DNA of 64,000 nucleotides from AP-15 sp963703745 (lineage in GTDB: Bacteria > Pseudomonadota > Alphaproteobacteria > ATCC43930 > CGMCC-115725). This document shows positions 9,426 to 17,774 of the stretch, piece after piece. The notes below the pieces were generated by a model. That model was not told where the DNA came from, did no database searches, and was given only the letters and a program-made list of their open reading frames with translations. The position numbers and the translations under genes were made by a program. The stretch is from NCBI GenBank assembly GCA_963703745.1, contig CAVPFL010000002.1, positions 1,736,001-1,800,000 of the forward strand, written 5' to 3'. The first letter of the stretch is position 1. Each line of letters starts with the position of its first letter.

Positions 9426-9962
9426 TTCACTTCGACCAGGTCCGGATCCCCGCTTCAGAGATTTGAGCGGGTCCGGTAGAATTTACTGATAGCGGGCATC
9501 TGTCCGCGCGGCCCTGCGAGTTTCTCCGTCTCGGTAGAATCGATACGCGACGCTGCAATCGCCGCGTTCCCGACCGCGTCATCCATTGCCGGCGCCCGTC
9601 CGGCAAACTCTTAGCCGGTTGAAGCGCTTGTTCGCGTTTGTGATGCCGCAGGTGCCGCAGCATCGGACAGTCGATCACAGCTGATTCCCCCGAGGTCGAT
9701 GACTTTCGGCCGGTCGGCTGGCACGGCTAGCATGTTCTAGCGCGGCCGGCGGCGGCGAGCAATCAGCGAACTCGCTGCCGCTGGCGCGGCGAAATGACAT
9801 CCGGTAGCCGGATCGGTAACAGGGAACTGAGGCCGGGAACCGATCGGGCAGTCCAGCCCGATTCCTACGCTCGTTCCATTTGCCGCTGCAACGAGTTAGA
9901 GTGACCTCGCGCCGCTGCGGTTGTCGCAATCGGCGCCGGGTTTTGGGTGGGGCGGCAGAGGC
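9426..9962. other. Divergent intergenic region, promoters expected, none resolved
   Basis: About 500 bp separate the start of the minus-strand glycan operon from the start of the ABC permease. Promoters for both directions should lie here, but I could not pick convincing -35/-10 pairs. I also could not find the JUMPstart-like element seen ahead of some polysaccharide operons. Open frames in it look like chance high-GC frames. Confidence 0.4.
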
Positions 9963-10745
9963 ATGTGGTTGCTTTGGCGAGGGCTCCCGATCCAATGGCG
10001 GGTGGTCCAGGCCCTGATCATTCGCGAGATCTATACGCGCTTCGGCCGCGAGAGCCTCGGTTTTGCCTGGATCGTGGGTGAGCCGCTGATATTTGCGCTA
10101 CCGGTCCTGTTTATGTGGCGGGCGATCAGAAACCCGAACGAGCATGGTATTTCGCTGATGCCATTTCTGTGGAGCGGCTACCTTCCAATATTGCTGTTCC
10201 GCCATCTCGGCGGCCGCATATTGTTTTTTATACGGGCGAACGTGCCGTTGCTTTACCATCAGCGGGTTAAGATTTTCGACATTTTTCTCGCGCGCGCGAT
10301 GATAGAGATCTTTTCGAACCTCACCGCCTTGGTCTTGTCGTTCGCAGTGTTCTACGCCATCGGAGCAGTGGATGTGCCGCGCGATTTGCCGATGTTCTAC
10401 TTGGGCTATTTTTACATGATTTGGTGGGCCGTTGTGGTCGCCCTGATCATCGGCGCCCTGTGCGAGCGCACCGACTGGGTGCAACAGGCTTGGTTACCCT
10501 ATTCTTACATGTATTTGATATTCTCGGGTTTCTTTTATCTCGCAGATTGGCTGCCCCCCCGGCTGCGCTACGTAGCCCTCTTTCAACCATACACGCAGGC
10601 GTACGAGATGATTCGCGCCGGGGTTTTCGGTGCGACGATCACAACCTATGGCGACCCCGGGTATACGACATTCGCCCTGGCGGTCTTGACATTGTTGGGC
10701 TTGTGGTTGATGCGTGAGAGCCGCAAATACTTGGTGATCGAATGA
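9963..10745 (+). CDS. ABC-2 type polysaccharide export permease (KpsM/RfbA-like)
   Basis: A 260-residue membrane protein from the ATG at 9963; the frame also allows a TTG start at 9921. The cytoplasmic start ALIIREIYTRFGRESLGFAW is the hallmark of the polysaccharide/polyol-phosphate ABC-2 exporters. Six hydrophobic stretches follow, including EPLIFALPVLFMW, ALVLSFAVFYAIGAV and FALAVLTLLGLWLM, and the C-terminal ESRKYLVIE. It would carry a lipid-linked or growing glycan across the inner membrane. Its ATPase partner (KpsT/RfbB type), usually adjacent, is not in this window. The gene converges with the sulfotransferase gene, whose uncorrected frame runs into its 3' end. Confidence 0.88.
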   Translation: MWLLWRGLPIQWRVVQALIIREIYTRFGRESLGFAWIVGEPLIFALPVLFMWRAIRNPNEHGISLMPFLWSGYLPILLFRHLGGRILFFIRANVPLLYHQRVKIFDIFLARAMIEIFSNLTALVLSFAVFYAIGAVDVPRDLPMFYLGYFYMIWWAVVVALIIGALCERTDWVQQAWLPYSYMYLIFSGFFYLADWLPPRLRYVALFQPYTQAYEMIRAGVFGATITTYGDPGYTTFALAVLTLLGLWLMRESRKYLVIE

Positions 10746-10793
10746 TCGGCACGTCGGTCGAGTGCTCGGCGTGACGAGGTGCACTTGTCCGAT

Positions 10794-12825
10794 TCAGAAA
10801 CTCGTGCTGGCGCCGAAGAATCGTATTACGCGCTGCCGCCATCCGACCGGCCTGTCGGGTTTCGCCGGTGCCGCGGCGTCGATACGGAACGCGGCGATTG
10901 CGGCCCTTCCGACCTGCCGGGCCGCGGTGAGTGTGCCCTGCAGTGCCGCGACCTCGGCCTGCAGCGCCGCCGCGGAGGCCGAGCGCTCCCGTCCCTCCCG
11001 CTCGGCTTGTTCCAGTCTGCCGTGCACGCCCGCCACCTCGCTCCGCAACGTCGCCACGGCCGCGGCGCGTTCCTGCGAACTCGCGCTCACTCCGGGCCAG
11101 CATCTCGCGCAAGCCCGCAATCTCGCCGTGCAGCGCCGCCGTGGCGGCCGCGCGTCCTCGCGCCTCGTTCTCGGCTTGCGCCAGCCCCTCACGCAAGGTG
11201 AAAATCTCGGCCTCCAATGCTTCCGCCGCGGCCGTGCGCCGCTGCGCCGCCCATTCCGCGTGCGCCAGCGCTGCCTGGAGCGTCACGACCTCGACCTGCA
11301 TCGCGTCCACCTCGGCCGCGCGGTCCTCTGCCTCCTGCTCGGCCTTCCCTATGACGCCACGTAGTGCTGCAATCTCATGCTGCGCGGCCGCCATGGCGGC
11401 CGCGTGCTCCTGCGCCCGCCGCGCCTCGTCCTCGGCTTGCGCCAGCGTGTCCCATAGCGCGGCGACCTCGACCTGCCTTGCCGCCGTTTCTGCGGCGTGG
11501 TCCTCCGCCTGCCGCTCTGCCTGCGCCAGAGCCTCCCGCAGCGCTACAACCTCGGCCTCTATCGCCGCCGTCGCGACCGCGCTCTCCTGACCCGCCCGCT
11601 CCGCTTGCGCCGACTGGCGGGCCGCCAGGAGTTCATCGGTCCGGCGCGAAAGTTCGGCAAGCGCGGCCTCCCGTTCGGCGAGCGTCGCCCTCAGACCGTC
11701 TGCATCATCGTGTTCCCTCGCGAGATCTGCGATGCGGGCCCGTTGCTCTTCGATCTCGGCAACAGCGTCCGCTAGTCGCGCTTCGGCGGCATTCGCTCTG
11801 CCCTCGGCAGCCGCGATGCCGACATCGCGTTCACCGACCACCGCCCGCAACGCCGTCGTTTCTTGCTCGATCTCGCGATATTTGGCCGCGATTTCGGCGA
11901 CACCCTCGAAGGCTTGCTGAAAGGGCCGTTGCAACTGCTGGAAGCTGACAAACTGCGAAACGATGTAGCCGATCTGGTCACGTGCTCCGCCATCATCGCC
12001 GGCACGGTTCGTGAGCTTGTACAGCGAGCGAACCAGCGGTTGGTTTGGCTCGCGATGCTCGGCGTCGTCATGTCTTAAAGCGGGGTCGATAATACCCGAC
12101 AGCACCAGAGAGAGATCGGATTCGCTCTGCTGCCATTGCAAATCAAGAAATTTTTTTAATTTTTCGATATTGGCCGCGGGATTGTTGAACCACTCTTCGT
12201 ATTCCACCGTGCAGAAATCAAATTTGCTGCTATATCGAAAAAAATCGACGATATGGACGAGCCACCGATATTCCCCGATTGCGGGATCGAGCCCGTTACG
12301 CGTGTTGAGCGATCGGGCGACTTGCGCAGGATTGCGCAAGCACAACACGAGTTTTGGGGCCAGTTTGAGCTCGTTGAAGATCTGATGCCAAAGCGGCATC
12401 AACCGCACCGTGCGCGGATCCTTAAACCCGAAATAGCCGTCGCCCATCCGCCGCTCGAGAAAAGCAACGATCTCGCGCCGTATTTGTGCGACACGCGGGT
12501 CCGCCCACCACGCCACTGGCAGCGCAAAATCGTGAAAGTGCCCCGAATAGTCGCGGTTTAAGAGGCTAAGAATGCGGTCGTGAAACTCGACGATCTCCCA
12601 GCGCTCCCAATGGCCACTCTCGTTCCCGACGTTCACGCCGATATCGTCGGCCATATCGATCCCGAAAGCGCTGAGGATATGAGAGCACAGCGAAGTGCCG
12701 CTGCGATGCATGCCAAGCACGAGAACGATCGGCTTGCGTTGCACCGCACTCGCGATTGCCGTGATCCGGTCACGTCGCAGTGGTTCGATCGACAGCGACT
12801 GTGGGCTCAGCATCTCGTCATTCAT
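10794..12825 (-). CDS. Sulfotransferase with long C-terminal coiled coil, frameshifted near 11,085
   Basis: Residues ~30-250 form a PAPS-dependent sulfotransferase domain: the 5'-phosphosulfate loop VLGMHRSGTS, the 3'-phosphate motif LCLRNPAQVARSL, plus GYFGFKDPRTVRLMPLWH. A coiled coil of over 300 residues follows, built of AALREALAQAERQAEDHAAE-like heptads. As read, the frame leaves the heptads near 11,085 and continues to 10639 as Arg/Gly-rich nonsense. Dropping one base there puts the gene in the frame SSQERAAAVATLRSEVAG, which continues the heptads and ends cleanly at 10794 (VIRFFGASTSF). I therefore give 10794 as the probable original end. It may be a real mutation or a read error in a repetitive GC stretch. 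Likely role: sulfation of the surface glycan. Confidence 0.8.
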
Positions 12826-12998
12826 TGCGTATGGTTAGCTAACCGTGCACCAAAGCAGCGGGCGTCTTCTAGCGCGGCTGCCCGCGGCGAGCAACCGCCG
12901 AGCCTGCGGCAGAATGAGAACAGACCGCGCGGGATGCTTGCTTCACGGTAGAGAAAGAAGCAAGAGAGGATCGGAGCTGTATCAGGGGGTACGATCCG

Positions 12999-13310
12999 AT
13001 GCGCGCGCTTGTCCTCGCCTCTCTTGTGTTGCTCGCCGGCTGCATTATCGACAACGACCCGGTTCGCGTCGAGAATTTCACCGCCGACACGCCCACGACC
13101 TTCACTTACGATGCGTGGACCAACACGGTGATGACCGCAAACGACGACGGCGCCGCGGAGCAAATCCGACGCGACTGGCTCGCCGAGACGCTCGCCGATC
13201 ATGGGATGTGTGCTGCCGGCTACGTCGTCGAGACTCGCCAGTTCGAGCAGCCCTGGGAGGGGCCGTTCGGCAATGGCGGCGACATCGTCTACACCGGACG
13301 TTGCCTGTAG
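12999..13310 (+). CDS. Small secreted lipoprotein, function unknown
   Basis: A 103-residue protein with a clear lipoprotein signal: MRALVLASLVLLAGC, the lipobox Cys being residue 15. The mature part is short and polar, with segments YDAWTNTVMTANDDG and GYVVETRQFEQPWEGPFG and two further cysteines. No family is recognised with confidence. It is divergent from the sulfotransferase gene and convergent with the cupin gene, so it stands alone. Confidence 0.7.
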   Translation: MRALVLASLVLLAGCIIDNDPVRVENFTADTPTTFTYDAWTNTVMTANDDGAAEQIRRDWLAETLADHGMCAAGYVVETRQFEQPWEGPFGNGGDIVYTGRCL

Positions 13311-13340
13311 CACGCCGGGCGCACCGCTGAGGGCCGCTCG

Positions 13341-13877
13341 TCAGCCGTGTTCGGCGGCGCGCCAGCGCTCGATGAGCGGCCCCGAATTGCCATGCACCGG
13401 ATCGCCCGTGGGCAACGGGACCGCGGCGATCTGCGGTAGGGCGCGCGCGTGATCCGTGGCACCAGGACTGCGCATATCGGGGGTCTGCCCGCGCGGATAG
13501 GCGCCGACGACCAGCAGGTCCGGGCTCGCTCCCTCGTTCTTATGCGCGACGCCGGCCGGAATCACGACGACATCGCCGGCACGCAATTCCACCGTCTGGC
13601 CGCCCTCGCCACCCAATTTCACGCGGACCCAACCGGCAGCGACGCCCAGCACCTCGTGCGCGCTGCTGTGATAGTGATGATGCGCATAGACCCCGTTCTT
13701 CCAGGCGCCGGTCCAACCGTTGCCGTCGAATAGCGCCACGCAGCTCGCCGCAGCGTCGCCGCCGGTTTCGAGCGCGCCACGGTAGAGAATCAGCGGCAGT
13801 CGAGGGTTGTTCGGCACAACGCCGTCGCCGGCGAAGATATAGGTTTCGATCGTCGGAGCGCGGGATCCCGCAGCCAT
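13341..13877 (-). CDS. Cupin-domain protein
   Basis: The frame starts at 13946 with TTG, but the ATG at 13877 is preceded by AGTAGGAAGC at the right distance and gives MAAGSRAPTIETYIFAGDG, a natural cupin start; the product is 178 residues. The metal-binding cupin motif is visible as YAHHHYHSSAHEVLGVAAG, and the second motif as GDVVVIPAGVAHKNEG. The conserved lead-in VPNNPRLPLILYRGAL marks a common small-cupin family of unknown substrate. It has no operon partner. Confidence 0.85.
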   Translation of the reverse strand: MAAGSRAPTIETYIFAGDGVVPNNPRLPLILYRGALETGGDAAASCVALFDGNGWTGAWKNGVYAHHHYHSSAHEVLGVAAGWVRVKLGGEGGQTVELRAGDVVVIPAGVAHKNEGASPDLLVVGAYPRGQTPDMRSPGATDHARALPQIAAVPLPTGDPVHGNSGPLIERWRAAEHG

Positions 13878-14073
13878 GCCGAGCTTCCTACTCGCAGATG
13901 TCATCGAACTCGGCCCACAGTCTAGTCGGTAAATACGCGTGAGCAAGACCCGTTCGGTAAAGACGATGGCGGGCGTTAACGACGATGGCGGGGCGACGGG
14001 CTTGCCACAACGAGCTTCTTCGGGTATTCAGGCGGCTGCCGCGAATCGTCATCTGCGATATTTCGAGTTAACT

Positions 14074-14127
14074 TTTGGATTACATTTAGGCTTTGGATCA
14101 CATTTAGCCGCTGGGTTACGTTTAGCT
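14074..14127 (+). repeat. Three direct 18-bp repeats upstream of wecC
   Basis: Three head-to-tail copies of 18 bp start at 14074, 14092 and 14110. The cores are GGATTACATTTAG, GGATCACATTTAG and GGGTTACGTTTAG, spaced exactly 18 bp apart. The last ends 7 bp before the wecC start codon. They are AT-richer than their surroundings. They could be protein-binding iterons or simply slippage products. Confidence 0.6.
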
Positions 14128-14134
14128 GGGGTCG

Positions 14135-15394
14135 ATGGATTACCCGATCAGGACGGTGTGTGTCGTTGGCCTTGGCTATATCGGCTTGCCGACGGCGGCG
14201 ACCCTTGCCAGCCGCGGCGTCGAGGTGATCGGCGTCGACACCAACCCGCAGGTGGTCGACGCCGTCAATGCCGGACAGCCCTATTTTTCCGAGCCCGATC
14301 TCGACATGCTGTTGCGCGCTGCGACCACCTTGGGCAAGTTGCGCGCCACCTCGCGGCCGGAACCGGCCGACGCGTTCGTGATCGCCGTTCCGACCCCGTT
14401 CAATACCGACCGGTCACCGAACCTCGACTACATCGATGCGGCGGCGGACGCGATCGCGCCGAGCCTCGCTTCAGGCAACGTCGTGATCCTCGAATCGACG
14501 TCGCCGGTCGGTGCCACCGGACGGCTGGCCGCTCGGCTCGCCCGTCTGCGACCGGACCTGTCGCTGCCGCCGGGGCGCCGTGCGGAACCGCTCGACGTGC
14601 ATGTTGCGCATTGCCCGGAACGGGTGCTGCCCGGCCGCATGGTGCGCGAGCTGATCGAGAACGACCGAATCATCGGCGGCATGACCGAGGCTTGTGCCGA
14701 CCACGCCGAAGCGGTCTATCGAATTTTCCTGCAAGGGGAGCCGATCCGCACGGACGCGCCGACGGCCGAGCTGGTCAAGCTCGCCGAGAATGCTTTCCGC
14801 GACGTCAACATCGCCTTTGCCAACGAGTTGTCGCTGATCTGCGATCAGCTCGGGCTCAATGTCTGGCAGGTTATCGAACTCGCCAACCGCCATCCGCGGG
14901 TGGAGATCCTGCAGCCCGGAGCCGGCGTCGGCGGGCACTGCATCGCCGTCGATCCGTGGTTCATCGTCGCCTCGGCGCCCGAACGCACCCGGCTGATCCG
15001 CACCGCGCGCGAGGTCAACGACGCCAAGCCTAAATTCGTCGTCGCGCAGATCCGCGAACGTGCCGAGCGGTTCAAACGGCCGGTCATCGCCTGCCTCGGA
15101 TTGACTTACAAGCCGGATGTCGACGATTTGCGAGAGAGCCCGGCGCTCGAGATCGCCGGGCAACTAGCGCGCACCGGAGAACAAATCCTGATCGCCGATC
15201 CAAATTTGAATGCCCTTCCGGAACAGCTGGCGGCGCTGTCGAACGTCGCGTTCTGCGACACGCTGGAAGCGGTCCGGCACGCGGATATCGTCGCGCTACT
15301 GGTGGCGCATTCCCGGTTTCGGAAAATTCCGCGAGAAGAGTTGATGCGGCGCGTCGTCATCGACGTAACCGGTCTCACTCACGGATACGGTTAG
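14135..15394 (+). CDS. wecC: UDP-N-acetyl-D-mannosamine dehydrogenase
   Basis: A 419-residue protein that oxidises UDP-ManNAc to UDP-ManNAcA with NAD. The Rossmann motif VVGLGYIGLPTAATLA lies at the N-terminus. The middle has VHVAHCPERVLPGRM and LIENDRIIGG. The catalytic Cys is C269 in GAGVGGHCIAVDPWF. The C-terminal UDP-binding domain has CLGLTYKPDVDDLRESPALE. The ENDRIIGG and HCIAVDPWF signatures favour WecC over UDP-glucose dehydrogenases. The wecB gene follows 13 bp later. It supplies an acidic sugar precursor for the surface glycan built by the upstream genes. Confidence 0.93.
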   Translation: MDYPIRTVCVVGLGYIGLPTAATLASRGVEVIGVDTNPQVVDAVNAGQPYFSEPDLDMLLRAATTLGKLRATSRPEPADAFVIAVPTPFNTDRSPNLDYIDAAADAIAPSLASGNVVILESTSPVGATGRLAARLARLRPDLSLPPGRRAEPLDVHVAHCPERVLPGRMVRELIENDRIIGGMTEACADHAEAVYRIFLQGEPIRTDAPTAELVKLAENAFRDVNIAFANELSLICDQLGLNVWQVIELANRHPRVEILQPGAGVGGHCIAVDPWFIVASAPERTRLIRTAREVNDAKPKFVVAQIRERAERFKRPVIACLGLTYKPDVDDLRESPALEIAGQLARTGEQILIADPNLNALPEQLAALSNVAFCDTLEAVRHADIVALLVAHSRFRKIPREELMRRVVIDVTGLTHGYG

Positions 15395-15407
15395 CTTCGG
15401 GGCGGGG

Positions 15408-16580
15408 ATGAAGCTTCTGTTCATCTTTGGGACGCGCCCGGAAGCGATCAAACTGGCGCCGGTGGTCAGGGAGCTCTCGGGTCGACCGGATTTCCATTGC
15501 AAGATCTGCGTCACCGGCCAGCATCGCGAGCTGCTGGCGCAAGTCCTCGACCTGTTCGGCCTGAAGCCGGATTGGAACCTCGAAATCATGCGTCCGGATC
15601 AGGACTTGGCCTATCTGACGGGGGCCGCGTTGTCGGGCGTCGCCGGGGTTCTGGCTTCCTGGCGACCCGATCGGGTCATCGTGCAGGGGGACACGACCAC
15701 GACCTTTGCCGGTGCGCTTGCGGCCTTCTATCACAGAATTCCGGTGGCGCATGTCGAGGCCGGCCTGCGCACCGACAACATCTATTCCCCGTGGCCAGAG
15801 GAGGTCAACCGCAGGCTCGTCAGCCATGTGGCCGATCTTCATTTCGCCCCGACTGCCCGGGCGCGCGAAAATCTTTTGCACGAAGGAATTGGCCGCGACC
15901 GGATCGTCGTGACCGGCAATACCGGGATCGATGCCTTGCTCTGGGTGTCCAGCCTGTTGGATGGCCGCGCGGAGTTGCGGGCGCGGGTCGAGAAGATCCT
16001 CGACGAACGTTTCGCCAAGCGCAAACACGTGATCCTGATGACGGGTCACCGCCGCGAAAGCTTCGACGGCGGGCTCGCCCGGATCTGCCATGCCATGGCA
16101 CGGATCGCGCACCGGAAGGACGTGGCCATCGTCTTTCCGGTCCATCCAAACCCCAATGTGCGGCGGGCGACCGAGCCGTTGCATGGGCACGACAACATCC
16201 TGCTGGTCGAGCCGGTCGATTATCCCGAGCTCGTCTTTCTGCTAAAGCGGTGTCATTTCGTCGTTACCGATTCCGGCGGGATTCAGGAGGAAGCGCCGTC
16301 CTTCGGAAAACCTGTGCTGGTCACTCGCGAGACGACCGAGCGGCCGGAAGCCATAGAGCACGGCTTGGCCAAGCTGGTTGGAACCGATGAGCGGCGGCTG
16401 TTCGACGAGATGCAGGCTTTGCTCGACGATCCGCAGGCATACCGGCGGATGAGCCGCATTGAAAATCCCTATGGGGACGGTTTTGCGAGCCGCCGGATCG
16501 CCGCGCAACTGGTGGCGGAGGAGACCGGAGGCGTGTCGCCGGTGCTTCCATTCGTGGCTGCGAGCCCGATTGAACCATGA
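15408..16580 (+). CDS. wecB: UDP-N-acetylglucosamine 2-epimerase (non-hydrolysing)
   Basis: A 390-residue protein that interconverts UDP-GlcNAc and UDP-ManNAc, giving the substrate of the preceding wecC product. Typical sequence: FIFGTRPEAIKLAPVVREL at the N-terminus, VQGDTTTTFAGALAAFY, VAHVEAGLRTDNIYSPWPEE, TGHRRESFDG, and VTDSGGIQEEAPSFGKPVL in the UDP-binding half. The length is normal for the family. It sits 13 bp behind wecC and is surely co-transcribed with it. Confidence 0.94.
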   Translation: MKLLFIFGTRPEAIKLAPVVRELSGRPDFHCKICVTGQHRELLAQVLDLFGLKPDWNLEIMRPDQDLAYLTGAALSGVAGVLASWRPDRVIVQGDTTTTFAGALAAFYHRIPVAHVEAGLRTDNIYSPWPEEVNRRLVSHVADLHFAPTARARENLLHEGIGRDRIVVTGNTGIDALLWVSSLLDGRAELRARVEKILDERFAKRKHVILMTGHRRESFDGGLARICHAMARIAHRKDVAIVFPVHPNPNVRRATEPLHGHDNILLVEPVDYPELVFLLKRCHFVVTDSGGIQEEAPSFGKPVLVTRETTERPEAIEHGLAKLVGTDERRLFDEMQALLDDPQAYRRMSRIENPYGDGFASRRIAAQLVAEETGGVSPVLPFVAASPIEP

Positions 16581-16799
16581 AAGGAGTCCTCCCGAAGGGC
16601 TCGGGGGTGTACCCCCACCGAATGAGGCCGATGCCAATAAGGCAGACGTTTGCACCTTGGAGGACGCCTTGCGCCGCCTGCGCTTGCCGGATGGGGAGAC
16701 CGGCTGGTCGCCGACGCCGTGTCGCGCGACCTGCTATCCTCGGGGGGCCGCTCGGGCTATTTTCGCGCCATCTGCCCGACGTTGAAATGCTGCGCCTCT

Positions 16800-17765
16800 G
16801 TGATCCGCGTCATCCGACATCCCGGTCCTGGCTCGAACCACCCGCGTGACTCGATCCTCGCTATAGGCAATTTCGATGGCCTACATCGCGGGCATGCGGA
16901 GCTGATCGGCCAAGTGCGTGACCTCGCACGCGGGACCGGCCGGCCGGTCGCGGTGCTAACCTTCGAGCCCCACCCACGCAGCGTGTTCCTGCCCGGAACC
17001 GAGCCGTTCAGGCTGACACCCTTCCGCGTCAAGGAGCGCGAATTGGCGCGGCTCGGTGTCGACCTGCTATTCGTACAGCATTTCGATCTCGGCTTCGCTG
17101 CCAAGAGCGCAGAGGACTTCATTGCCGAGGTCATCGTCGGAGCGATCGGTGCCAGCCATGTCGTCGTCGGTTGGGACTGCACCTTCGGTAATCGCCGCCG
17201 CGGGTCCCCGGATCTGCTGCGTACCGAGGGTGCGCAGCGCGGCTTCGGCGTGACGGTACTCGAGCCAATTCGCGGGGAGGACACGACGGTCTATTCCTCG
17301 ACCCATATCCGCGAGCTCTTGAAGGTGGGAAAGCCGCGTCAGGCGGCCACCCTGCTCGGCCGGTTCTGGGAGATTGACGGCCGCGTCGCCACCGGCGACC
17401 GGCGCGGGCGGACGATCGGCTTTCCGACCGCGAATCTCAGTCTCGATGACTACCTGCACCCCGCCTTCGGCGTCTATGCCGTGCGCGTCTGCGGCGACGG
17501 TCCCGACGACCCGCTCGCCGGCCGTACCGTTGACGGTGTCGCCAATCTTGGGCTGCGACCGACCGTAGGCGGCCTGGTGCCCCGGCTCGAGGCGCATCTG
17601 TTCGATACCGATATCGACCTCTACGGGCGCCATCTGCGGGTCGCCCTCGTCGATTTCATCCGGCCGGAGCGCAAATTCGCCGGGCTCGACGCGCTTAAAG
17701 CGCAGATCGCCGAAGACGCAGCCCAGGCGCGCGCTATCCTCGCAACCGTGCCGGCACTCGATTAG
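16800..17765 (+). CDS. ribF: Bifunctional riboflavin kinase / FAD synthetase
   Basis: The frame is open from 16650, but the GTG at 16800 gives 321 residues, the usual RibF length, and a start just ahead of the conserved LAIGNFDGLHRGH nucleotidyltransferase motif. Also visible are VLTFEPHPRSVF, VVGWDCTFGNRRRG and YSSTHIRELLKVG in the FAD-synthetase half, and RTIGFPTANLSLDD plus GVYAVRV in the C-terminal flavokinase. It makes FMN and FAD. In many proteobacteria ribF is directly followed by ileS and lspA; here an mscS-type gene on the opposite strand lies in between. Confidence 0.9.
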   Translation: MIRVIRHPGPGSNHPRDSILAIGNFDGLHRGHAELIGQVRDLARGTGRPVAVLTFEPHPRSVFLPGTEPFRLTPFRVKERELARLGVDLLFVQHFDLGFAAKSAEDFIAEVIVGAIGASHVVVGWDCTFGNRRRGSPDLLRTEGAQRGFGVTVLEPIRGEDTTVYSSTHIRELLKVGKPRQAATLLGRFWEIDGRVATGDRRGRTIGFPTANLSLDDYLHPAFGVYAVRVCGDGPDDPLAGRTVDGVANLGLRPTVGGLVPRLEAHLFDTDIDLYGRHLRVALVDFIRPERKFAGLDALKAQIAEDAAQARAILATVPALD

Positions 17766-17774
17766 AGGCCGGAG

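Noticed and set aside
13939..15033. 364-codon open frame overlapping wecC in another frame
   Set aside because: Arg/Gly-rich translation; wecC with its full motif set occupies the region.
16603..16616. GGGGG-TGTA-CCCCC hairpin after wecB as a terminator
   Set aside because: The stem is only five bases and no T run follows; too weak to call.
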